NCBI GenBank assembly: GCA_015063235.1
Contig: SUSW01000031.1
Coordinates: forward strand, 1-39,749
Direction of reading: 5' to 3'
Source of the DNA: Thermoplasmata archaeon
Lineage (GTDB): Archaea > Thermoplasmatota > Thermoplasmata > Methanomassiliicoccales > Methanomethylophilaceae
Length of the DNA: 39,749 nt
Part shown: positions 26,668 through 33,555 of the stretch, one piece after another
Layout of the letters: each line of letters begins with the position of its first letter
Position numbering within the stretch: the stretch's first letter is position 1
The notes under the pieces: model-generated
Databases searched by the model: none
What the model saw: the letters and a program-made list of their open reading frames with translations, nothing else
What the model was told of the DNA's origin: nothing
Translations under genes and position numbers: made by a program

Positions 26668-26684
26668 GTATATCCAATGTATAC
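26668..26684. promoter_or_regulatory. Possible operator upstream of the MarR-type regulator
   Basis: GTATA (26668-26672) and TATAC (26680-26684) form an imperfect inverted repeat about 55 bases before the regulator start. It could be an autoregulatory site, but the repeat is short and the region is AT-rich. Confidence 0.25.
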
Positions 26685-26737
26685 TATCAGGTGCAAAATT
26701 TTATTAAAATAAAGCAGATTTTAGCAGTGGCGAAAAA

Positions 26738-27211
26738 ATGACGATGCCACTTAAGGATTTAAAGGCAGATTTCAGTAAATCTCTTCTTTCTTCGTATGCG
26801 AACATCGCAATCCTGGAAGTAAGAATGTATAACAACTCTGTTCAGCCCCGTCCTTCTTATAAAGAAATCCTCTACATGTATTGCATATACAGTATCAACA
26901 ACTGTACGGCGTCGGATTTGGTCCAGCTATTCAACACATCCAAGGCTTTGGTCTCACAGACGATCATAGCAATGGAAAGGAAGAAACTTGTATCCCGTAT
27001 CAAGGATCCCTCGGACAACAGGAGGCAGATTCTCAGGGTCTCTCCAGAAACCCTCGCAATGTATTCCGAGGAGATGCAGATTATCGACGAATCCCTCAAG
27101 CGCATGAACGAGGTATATTCAATCGAAGAGATTTGCAAATCCGCCAAAATTGTCAAAGAGGTCACGGACTGCATGCTTCGCATCTCCACAGAGAAACACG
27201 GAAAGGAATGA
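26738..27211 (+). CDS. MarR-family winged-helix transcriptional regulator
   Basis: This 157-residue protein has the MarR layout: N-terminal dimerisation helix, then a winged helix with NCTASDLVQLFNTSKALVSQTIIAMERKKLV (about residues 53-83, helix-turn-helix) and the wing KDPSDNRRQILRVS (about 89-102), where the conserved D-x-R of MarR proteins is present as DNRR. It probably represses itself and a neighbouring gene. It lies just upstream of the two serine recombinase genes, in the same direction with 149 bases between. An ATG at 26744 is a second possible start. Confidence 0.85.
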   Translation: MTMPLKDLKADFSKSLLSSYANIAILEVRMYNNSVQPRPSYKEILYMYCIYSINNCTASDLVQLFNTSKALVSQTIIAMERKKLVSRIKDPSDNRRQILRVSPETLAMYSEEMQIIDESLKRMNEVYSIEEICKSAKIVKEVTDCMLRISTEKHGKE

Positions 27212-27307
27212 TCTGGACACAACCCCCCGTGTGTCGATTCCCTTTTTTGAAGTTAAACTCTCTGTTTTTTAAGCTTGATTTTATTTTATGCAGGCTTTAT
27301 GAATTTA

Positions 27308-27348
27308 GCTTAAGCCTTAAATATTTTAAAGCCGATTTTCAGAATCGG
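27308..27348. promoter_or_regulatory. Palindromes and TATA-like box before the recombinase pair
   Basis: Three symmetrical elements are packed before the first recombinase start: GCTTAAGC (27308-27315), the TATA-like TTAAATATTTTAA, and CCGATT-TTCAG-AATCGG (27332-27348), a 6-bp stem. The last could be an operator, a crossover/binding site for the recombinases, or an mRNA hairpin restraining the TTG start. Confidence 0.35.
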
Positions 27349-27360
27349 GATGGATAGCAC

Positions 27361-28134
27361 TTGCGTGCAGCACTTTACGCCAGGGTATCCACTGAGGATC
27401 AGGCTAACGACGGATTCTCTTTGGTTGCTCAGATGAGGAAAATGGAGGCCTACTGCCTGGCCGAGAACTACGAAGTGGCAGGGCGCTACATAGACGACGG
27501 TTACTCCGGAAGGAAGACCAACCGTCCTGAGTATCAGCGTATGATGAGTGAGATCGATAATTGGGATGTTATCGTCGTGCTGAAGATGGATCGTATCCAC
27601 AGGAACAGCGTGAACTTCACCCTCATGATGGACCAGCTACGCAAGAGGAACAAGGATTTTGCATCCGTCTACGACAATCTGGACACGGTGAACGCGATGG
27701 GAAGATTTGTTATGGACATAATGCAGCGTATCGCTCAGTTGGAGAGCGAGCAGATAGGGGAGAGGGTCAAGCTAGCTATGACCTACAAGGCCCAGAACGG
27801 CAAGGGAAATCTCGGTTCAGGACACCCCTACGGTTACGAATACAAGAACGGTGAGCTCGTAGTGGTGGAGGACGAGGCGCATATCGTCCGCGCAATCTTC
27901 AACATGTATTCCGATGGTAAGAGCCTTCAGGACATCTGCAACTTCCTGAATGATGCCGGAATCGAATCAAAGAAGGGCGTAGGATGGAGCAGACAGACCG
28001 TATCCAACATCCTGCACAATCCGATCTATGTAGGCGACAGGGTCTGGGACGGAATCAAGCTGGAGACCAAGACCGAGAGGATCGTCTCTATCGAAAAATA
28101 CAAAGCGGTCAATCCAGAATACACCACATCATGA
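27361..28134 (+). CDS. Serine recombinase, first of a coupled pair
   Basis: This 257-residue site-specific recombinase has a resolvase catalytic domain (LYARVSTEDQ with the nucleophile S10; DDGYSGRKTNRPEYQRM; VLKMDRIHRN; IAQLESEQIGERV) followed by a Recombinase domain (HIVRAIFNMYSDGKSLQDI and TVSNILHNPIYVGDRVW). It stops soon after that domain, so the zinc ribbon and coiled coil of large serine integrases are missing. The start is a TTG at 27361; no ATG is available in frame. Its stop overlaps the start of a second recombinase (ATGA), so the two are translated together and may work as a heteromer. Confidence 0.88.
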   Translation: MRAALYARVSTEDQANDGFSLVAQMRKMEAYCLAENYEVAGRYIDDGYSGRKTNRPEYQRMMSEIDNWDVIVVLKMDRIHRNSVNFTLMMDQLRKRNKDFASVYDNLDTVNAMGRFVMDIMQRIAQLESEQIGERVKLAMTYKAQNGKGNLGSGHPYGYEYKNGELVVVEDEAHIVRAIFNMYSDGKSLQDICNFLNDAGIESKKGVGWSRQTVSNILHNPIYVGDRVWDGIKLETKTERIVSIEKYKAVNPEYTTS

Positions 28135-29015
28135 CCGTAGTCGCGGTGTACATCAGAGTCTCGACCGAGGAACAGGCCAAGGAGGGATTCTCTCTCGGCG
28201 CCCAGGAACAGACCCTGAGGGCATACTGCGAAGCTCTGGATTTGGAAATTTACGAAGTATACATAGATGACGGTTTTTCCGGACGCAACACAAGGCGTCC
28301 GGCCTATCGCCGGATGATGGCAGATATCGATCATTGGGATTCTATTCTGGTCCTCAAGATGGACCGTATCCACAGGAATACCAAGAATTTCATCGAGATG
28401 ATGGATCTTCTTAACAAAAAGGACAAGAATTTCATCTCCCAGCAGGAGAAACTGGATACAAAAACTGCCATGGGCAGGTTCGTTATGCAGATGATCCAAG
28501 GCATTGCACAGCTCGAGAGCGAGCAGATCGGCGAGCGTACCAAGGACGGCATGCGCGAGAAGGCGGAATCCCTTGATAAGAGCGATGATGAAAAGAGGAC
28601 GATGGGATTCACACCCCCTTTCGGCTACAGATTGAATGAAGGCAAGCTGATAGACGACCCTGATGAGCAGTTCATAGTCAGGACCATATTCGACCTCTAT
28701 CTTACAGGCGAGACACTGGATTCCATCTGCTATTCTCTGAACAATCAGGGCTATCTCACCCGCAAGGAGAATCCATGGAACAAATTCAACATGCGCAACG
28801 TGCTCCATAATCCTGTTTATGCAGGCTATATGCGCTGGGAGGACCTCCTTATAAAGCACGATGCAACCCCTGTAGTGACCCCAGAGGAGTTCAATACCGT
28901 CCAAGACATCATGGTCAGGAAGGTCCGCGATCCCAAGAAGAGGAAGGCAACATACGTTCCTGTTTTTGATGACATCGACCTGTCTGAGGAAGCGAACACA
29001 GATACACAGCAATGA
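28131..29015 (+). CDS. Serine recombinase, second of a coupled pair
   Basis: This 294-residue protein is a diverged paralogue of the preceding recombinase. The catalytic domain is complete (VYIRVSTEEQ with S11; DDGFSGRNTRRPAYRRM; LKMDRIHRN; IAQLESEQIGERT), then comes the Recombinase domain with FIVRTIFDLYLTGETLDSI and MRNVLHNPVYAGYMRW. A charged tail of about 60 residues replaces the zinc-ribbon domain of large integrases. The ATG at 28131 overlaps the previous stop, which rules out the longer frame opening at 27984. Two catalytically complete partners could give directional control, but their target DNA is not identified. Confidence 0.88.
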   Translation: MTVVAVYIRVSTEEQAKEGFSLGAQEQTLRAYCEALDLEIYEVYIDDGFSGRNTRRPAYRRMMADIDHWDSILVLKMDRIHRNTKNFIEMMDLLNKKDKNFISQQEKLDTKTAMGRFVMQMIQGIAQLESEQIGERTKDGMREKAESLDKSDDEKRTMGFTPPFGYRLNEGKLIDDPDEQFIVRTIFDLYLTGETLDSICYSLNNQGYLTRKENPWNKFNMRNVLHNPVYAGYMRWEDLLIKHDATPVVTPEEFNTVQDIMVRKVRDPKKRKATYVPVFDDIDLSEEANTDTQQ

Positions 29016-29050
29016 AAGTCGGAAATACTGTTCTGCCGGCTTCTCAGATT

Positions 29051-29059
29051 TTTATATAA
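29051..29059 (+). promoter_or_regulatory. TATA box of the small membrane peptide-SDR operon
   Basis: TTTATATAA lies about 20-28 bases before the ATG at 29079, which predicts a leaderless transcript. Confidence 0.5.
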
Positions 29060-29078
29060 TGATATAATACGCGGTACT

Positions 29079-29174
29079 ATGAATAAAGAACAAAAGGCTA
29101 AGATGCGCGCCTACCTCATGGTTGGAATCATGGTCGTTGTCGCACTCGTTGCAGCAGCAGCGTGCTTCGTCTGA
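29079..29174 (+). CDS. 31-residue single-helix membrane peptide
   Basis: This tiny gene encodes a basic N-terminus (MNKEQKAKMR) followed by one hydrophobic helix (AYLMVGIMVVVALVAAAACF). It has a good TATA box at leaderless distance, and its TGA stop overlaps the start of the SDR gene by one base (TGATG), which argues that it is translated. It may anchor or regulate a membrane process; nothing more can be inferred. Gene callers usually miss genes this short. Confidence 0.6.
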   Translation: MNKEQKAKMRAYLMVGIMVVVALVAAAACFV

Positions 29175-29929
29175 TGTCTATAGCAATCATTACCGGAGCC
29201 TCTTCAGGTATGGGAGAGGAATTCGCCCGCAGGCTAGATTCCTACAATCTCGACTGCCTCTGGCTTGTTGCCAGGCGCAAGGACAGGATGGAATCTCTGG
29301 CTTCGGATCTGAAGACTCCGGTACGTATTTTTTCCGTCGATCTTACCGACAGAGCACAATTGGATTCGTTCGTGGACACTGTCCGTGACGAATCCCCCGG
29401 CATCTCATATCTGGTCAACTGTGCAGGTTTTGGCAAGTTCGGAATGACCTGGGATCTGCCCATCGAATCCACAAGAGGTATGATCGATCTCAATGTCACC
29501 GCATTGGTCACAATCACTTCGGGATGTATCCCATACATGTCCGAAGGCGGCCATATCATAGAATTGGATTCCCTTTCAGCTTACATCGCAATGTACGATC
29601 TCAACGTCTATGCTTCCACAAAGGCTTTCGTTAAACATTTCTGCAACGCGCTAAGAAAGGAGCTCGAACCGAGGAAGATTAGCGTTACGGAGGTTTCTCC
29701 GGGTTGGGTCAGCACCGATTTCATAGATATCACCGTTACCGAATACCAAGTGCCGCAGCGTGTGTTCAAGGATACGGTTACGAAAGAGGATGTAGTTGAT
29801 AAGGCCCTTATCGCTGCTGACAGGGGCAAGGCCAGATCCATCTGCGGATGGAAGAACCGCAGCGTTGCATTCCTCGCTACGCACTTTCCCAACTTCGCTG
29901 CGAGGGCGTGGAGAGGTTATTTCAGGTGA
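29174..29929 (+). CDS. Short-chain dehydrogenase/reductase (SDR)
   Basis: This 251-residue NAD(P)-dependent oxidoreductase has the classical SDR signature: TGASSGMGEEFARRL (about 6-20), the NAG-type motif VNCAGFG (about 81-87), the catalytic serine in LDSLSAY and YASTKAF with Y-x3-K. It is similar to the DltE/YqjQ-type short-chain dehydrogenases. The basic residues in ARRKDR after the second strand suggest NADPH preference. The start at 29174 is set by the overlap with the small peptide gene. The substrate is unknown. Confidence 0.9.
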   Translation: MSIAIITGASSGMGEEFARRLDSYNLDCLWLVARRKDRMESLASDLKTPVRIFSVDLTDRAQLDSFVDTVRDESPGISYLVNCAGFGKFGMTWDLPIESTRGMIDLNVTALVTITSGCIPYMSEGGHIIELDSLSAYIAMYDLNVYASTKAFVKHFCNALRKELEPRKISVTEVSPGWVSTDFIDITVTEYQVPQRVFKDTVTKEDVVDKALIAADRGKARSICGWKNRSVAFLATHFPNFAARAWRGYFR

Positions 29930-29949
29930 ATTAAGCTTTCAGCTTAATT
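29929..29949. terminator. AT-rich hairpin at the end of the SDR gene
   Basis: AATTAAGCT-TTC-AGCTTAATT is a perfect 9-bp inverted repeat with a 3-nt loop that begins on the last base of the SDR stop codon. Besides being a possible terminator, it carries the AGCTTAATT word repeated through the region to 32.85 kb. Confidence 0.45.
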
Positions 29950-29986
29950 AATATCAATAATTTAATTACTGTATTAATTAATTAAG

Positions 29987-30895
29987 CTAATACTCTTGGT
30001 ACCATGGTATCTTCTGTTTTATGAAGTCCGGAAGATCGAGAATGACTATGGCGGTCATGATCAGGATTATGCCTATTACATCCTCGAAGTCGAATTCATC
30101 ACCGAACACCAGGACTCCGCACAAGGTGGATACTATGAGGCTGGAAGTGATGATGATTGAGACCGTTGCCTGATACATACGGCTCACTGCGTAAATGACG
30201 AAGTAATTGGAAACATAGTACAGACGATTCCCATGAATATGATGCTTGCAAGAATCGCTCCGTCAGATGATGCCAATTCGAATATGTGCCCGAAGTCCGT
30301 GAAAGGAACTATCAACAGCGCACTGAAGAGGAAGAAGTAGAACATAGCGGTATTCTCAGAATATCCTCTCCTGCTGACGAACTTTCCACCGATCGTGAAT
30401 GCACCTATGTGATTCCGGAGAGTAGGCCGATGTGGAGTCCAAGGAAACTGAAATCCGCTTCGCCGTCGGTCAGCCCGATGATGAATATGCATTCCAGGAA
30501 TGCCAAGACAGCCGCAAGTACTTTCATCTCGTGATCTTGTCGCGGAACAGGAAGAATGCGAAGACGAGAACGAAGTAGGGGCTCGTCATCTCGAGGACTG
30601 CAGCGACTTCTAATGGCAGGGACTCCTGAGCTGTGAAGACGCAGATGTTCGATGCTATGTTTAATGCACCAAACAGAATGAAGATCCAAATGTCCTGCCA
30701 CCTGATCTTGAATGCTGAGTGATCTATCATCAGCAGGACGAAGAAGAATACGATTGCTGTGACACCCTCACGGCAGGCACATATCTCTATGGGCTCCATT
30801 CCGGCAAGCGGAAGGTTCTTCGAGAATAGATTCAGAACCCCCGCTAGAACGGATGCCAGAATGACCCAAAAGATCGGCGAGGGTTTGATGTTCAC
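29987..30895 (-). pseudogene. EamA/DMT-family transporter, frameshifted
   Basis: An EamA-type (drug/metabolite transporter) membrane protein of about 300 residues with ten helices can be followed across three reading-frame changes. Consecutive pieces begin MNIKPSPIFWVILASVLAGV (from 30895), continue as KVLAAVLAFLECIFIIGL (after a shift near 30530), GAFTIGGKFVSRRG (after about 30405) and NYFVIYAVSRMYQATVSIII (after about 30210), and end with LDLPDFIKQK near 29990. The parts join in the correct order for one EamA protein. Three independent shifts suggest a decaying gene, though sequencing errors remain possible. The last frame ends in TAG with a TAA two codons later. Confidence 0.8.
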
Positions 30896-30981
30896 GTTGT
30901 CGTGTATTTTCCTGCATATATCATTTTGTTCTACGCGAAATATGTTGCATACAATCTTATTTTTTGTATCTCTTTAGGTAG

Positions 30982-31398
30982 TGCGCATTAAATTAAGCTA
31001 ATTACTTAACTACATTATTTTTTATTAATTTGTTAAAGGAATCGACCATAGAATGCAATCGATCTGAAAATATCACTAAAATTTACTCAAAATAGAGCAA
31101 AAATGATCATTTTGAAGCGATTTTGAATGAATATTGAAGAAACTGTATTTTTGACATGAAAAGTACACCCTATTTTCATCATTTCCGGGCAAATTAAGTT
31201 GATATTCGGGAGACCGTCGTTGACAGAAATAGAGGCGATCTGAGACCAAAATTTGCAAATTTATGAAGAAATTTGCATAATTTGATGATTTTTATGAATA
31301 ATGTACAAAAATGTACATTTTGAGTAATTTTGCAGCATTTCGAGTAATAGTGCAATAAAAATAAAGATTGTAAATGTAATAGCTTAATTAAATGCGCA
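30982..31398. mobile_element. MITE-like element with terminal inverted repeats
   Basis: The ends form an inverted repeat: positions 30982-31005, read on the minus strand (TGCGCATTAAATTAAGCTAATTAC reversed), match 31376-31398 at all but one mismatch and one gap. A second, inner inverted repeat TTACTCAAAAT (31083-31093) with ATTTTGAGTAA (31317-31327) has nearly the same centre, so the whole 417-bp unit is symmetrical. It has no ORF. A small non-autonomous transposable element is the simplest reading; an integration or replication site is an alternative. No clear target-site duplication was found. Confidence 0.45.
31300..31319. repeat. Palindrome inside the AT-rich element
   Basis: AATGTAC-AAAAAT-GTACATT is a perfect 7-bp inverted repeat with a 6-nt spacer, the size of a typical dimeric regulator site. 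No promoter or gene directly follows it. Confidence 0.45.
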
Positions 31399-31630
31399 TT
31401 AACACCTCATAATCTTTGCATCTAGCCAATAAGCATTATTAATTAATGTAGTTAAGCTATAAACTAAATTATTAATGAACATCCATGAAAATTGCATCAT
31501 AAGTTGATTATACTTTAATAATAAATGTAATAAAGCTATTAGCTTAATAAATAAAGTACAATCAATTTTTGAATGTTGCTTAATAGTTTGAGCTTTACTA
31601 ATATATCTGATAATGCTATAAGCTTTAAAA

Positions 31631-32401
31631 TTACTGAACATTCAATCCCAGCTCATTATAAGCAAGAATCTGACCATACATTATCTCCAATCTCTTGTCC
31701 ATGTCCTTTTGGAAAGCGAGCACATCCTTCCTGTCCTCCGGTGCCACCTCAGGTAGGAACAGCTTGTTGAACTCGTCGCTGTGCACCCTATCTCTATTAT
31801 CGATGTGTGTGGTAAGATCCTCGATTGCTATCGGTTTGTGGAGATAGAACTTGAACATGATGCTGCATTCCTCGAGCATGACATCCATATAGAGGCCGGC
31901 TTCTTCGTAAGGGAGGTCGGTATTTCCTTTAAGCATCTCGCAGCGTTCCTTCATCATCGACAGGATGTCCCTTATCTTCTGATAGTTCATGAACTCTGCA
32001 TAGGAGATAGGATCTTTTCCTTCGAGGATGCTCATCGCATGATATCTCGCCTTCGTCATATGGATGAAGAAGTGCATACCGAGGTTGGTGTAGAATATGA
32101 AGGCTGATTCCAGCTTCATGTCGGAATCTTCCAGACTGGACATGTAATCCTGATAGAGGTCCAACGGGAGCTAGAGCGGATGAGGGGACAGGATCTCGAT
32201 ATCCTCTGGCAGCTTGTAGAAGATGTTCTGACTGATCCTCTACATCGCCTCGCATCTCTTGATGTCCAGTTCAAGCTGGCAGTCCATGGCGGATTTGAAA
32301 GCTATCGGCAGAGACTCGATAGTCGAATACACGGAGCGCTCCATTGTCTTGCGGTATTCTACTAGCAAAAGTGTCTGACATTCCTCGTTACTGTAAATCA
32401 T
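31631..32401 (-). CDS. Helical protein of unknown function with two in-frame TAG codons
   Basis: The frame opens with ATG at 32401 (MIYSNEECQTLLLVEYRK) and runs to TAA at 31631, 257 codons, interrupted only by TAG at codons 54 and 77. The segment between them (RISQNIFYKLPEDIEIL) and the long part after them read as normal protein in the same frame. The start overlaps the stop of the upstream gene by ATGA, so it is translationally coupled. The protein is predicted mostly alpha-helical and soluble, without motifs I recognise. Without readthrough only a 53-residue peptide and perhaps a piece from the TTG at 32164 would be made. Pyrrolysine insertion, or decay of an accessory gene, are the two explanations. 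Confidence 0.6.
32171..32173 (-). other. In-frame amber codon (codon 77)
   Basis: TAG on the minus strand between HPL and LPLDLYQDY of the unknown helical protein. This is the second amber in the same frame, 23 codons after the first. Confidence 0.5.
32240..32242 (-). other. In-frame amber codon (codon 54)
   Basis: TAG on the minus strand between CEAM and RISQN of the unknown helical protein. The frame continues unchanged. Confidence 0.5.
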
Positions 32402-32790
32402 CCCATCTCCTCCCTTACCTTGGCGATGTTCCTCTTCAGGGTCACCAGATAACCGTGCGTTATCTTCTCGTAGTTGCGCTGCGAAGGATCGATCTCCCTG
32501 AGGTATTCCGCATACAGCCTGGGAGGCAATTCGCTCTCCTTGGTCAGCAGCAGAAGGTCCTCGTTGGATCCGTTCTCGAAATAGCTGAAGTCTCCGGCGT
32601 AGTAGTGCTTCGCCAGTTCGTAATATCTGCATTCCATGTCGACGTATCTCTGCAGTTCGGAATACACGTCGGCACGTTCAGGGTTCTCCAGCGACCGCAT
32701 GAAGAAGATCTCGCGCTCCTCCATCTTGCGGGTGATGCCCAATTCATAGAGTTTTACCAATTCCTCCTTGGTTACAGCTCTTGACTTCAT
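32398..32790 (-). CDS. Small charged helical protein of unknown function
   Basis: This 130-residue protein is highly charged and predicted helical (for example KEELVKLYELGITRKMEERE and YSELQRYVDMECRYYELAKHYY). I recognise no domain. It is the first gene of a two-gene operon; its stop overlaps the start of the TAG-containing gene. Upstream lies an AT-rich spacer with TTAAGTTAAG-type repeats. The even spacing of charged and aromatic residues suggests a protein that binds its operon partner. Confidence 0.65.
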   Translation of the reverse strand: MKSRAVTKEELVKLYELGITRKMEEREIFFMRSLENPERADVYSELQRYVDMECRYYELAKHYYAGDFSYFENGSNEDLLLLTKESELPPRLYAEYLREIDPSQRNYEKITHGYLVTLKRNIAKVREEMG

Positions 32791-32913
32791 ACTATCATTA
32801 TTAATTTAGTAGATAGCTTAACTTGCTATATTAGTTAAGTTAAGTTCAATCCTACAGTGCTTCCTGACCATAAAGGCAAATCATCTTTTTAATGATGAGT
32901 GTATGCACGAGCA
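32791..32913. promoter_or_regulatory. Divergent AT-rich promoter region between the unknown operon and the HAD gene
   Basis: The sequence near 32800-32845 contains TTAGTAGATAGCTTAACTTGCTATATTAG and TTAAGTTAAG words, related to the repeats found from 29.93 kb on. A TATA-like TTTTTAATG lies about 25-30 bases before the HAD gene start at 32914. Confidence 0.35.
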
Positions 32914-33555
32914 ATGAGCGGTGTAAAGCTGGTAATCTTCGATCTCGACGGCACCATCCACGATTCATCTGCCGGTATAGCGTATTGCTTCAGGAAGACC
33001 GGTGAGACCTATGGTATCACTTCGATACCCGATGAGAAGATCAGGAAAGGGTTGACAGGTCCGTTCGAATAGAACATCAAATACGTGCTCGACCTCAGGG
33101 ACGATCAGGTCATGGAGGCCATCCACCGTTACATCAAATTCTACATACCTGATGGGATCTCGATGGCAGAGATCTTCCCCGGTATAGAGGAGCTCATCGA
33201 TGAACTCAAGAACAGAGGATACAGCATCGGTCTGGCCACTATGATGGAGGAAGGCTACGCGAAGCAGACGCTGAATGATTACGGACTTCTTGGAAAGTTC
33301 GATTCCGTCAAAGGCGCCAGTCTGAAGATTGCACTCTCCAAGTACGATCTCATCAAGGATTGCATGAGGGAAGTCGGTGCATCCCCTCAGGAGACCATAA
33401 TGATAGGTGACGGAGAGGATGATCACAACTCAGCCGTGAAGGCTGATGTAAGATTCGTTGCCGCCATCTACGGATACGGCATTGACAGACAATACTGCAT
33501 CGATAAGAACATCGAATTCATCGAGAAGCCGCTGGACCTGCTGAATCTGCTGTGA
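32914..33555 (+). CDS. HAD-family phosphatase (phosphoglycolate-phosphatase type) with an in-frame TAG
   Basis: This frame of 214 codons encodes a HAD hydrolase: motif I KLVIFDLDGTIHDS (nucleophile D10, acid D12), a helical cap domain, motif II region IGLATMMEEG, and motif IV MIGDGEDDHNSAVKAD, where the aspartates bind magnesium. It resembles phosphoglycolate or pyrophosphate phosphatases. Codon 53 (33070-33072) is TAG inside the conserved RKGLTGPFE-NIKYVL segment of the cap, where family members continue without a break. The rest of the frame is intact to TGA. A CAG glutamine codon mutated to TAG, or pyrrolysine, would explain it. A caller would report only a fragment from about 33085. Confidence 0.75.
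33070..33072 (+). other. In-frame amber codon in the HAD phosphatase (codon 53)
   Basis: TAG lies between GPFE and NIKYVL. Both motif I (before) and motif IV (after) are needed for activity, so a functional enzyme requires readthrough. Confidence 0.6.

Larger units (their letters stand above)
30896..31630. other. AT-rich gene-free stretch
   Basis: These 735 bases hold no credible gene. They are much richer in A and T than the flanking sequence and contain a MITE-like element (30982-31398), a palindrome AATGTAC-AAAAAT-GTACATT (31300-31319), and several AGCTTAAT/ATTAAGCT words, including those near 31381, 31453, 31540 and 31629. It looks like a site of repeated insertion or a regulatory or attachment region. 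Confidence 0.6.

Noticed and set aside
28026-29012. 328-codon open frame on the minus strand
   Set aside because: It is antisense to the second serine recombinase, whose translation has clear family motifs. Its own translation has no recognisable pattern.
26738-29015. The whole MarR-recombinase block as an integrated virus or plasmid
   Set aside because: No capsid, terminase, replication or relaxase gene is present, and no att-site duplication was found.
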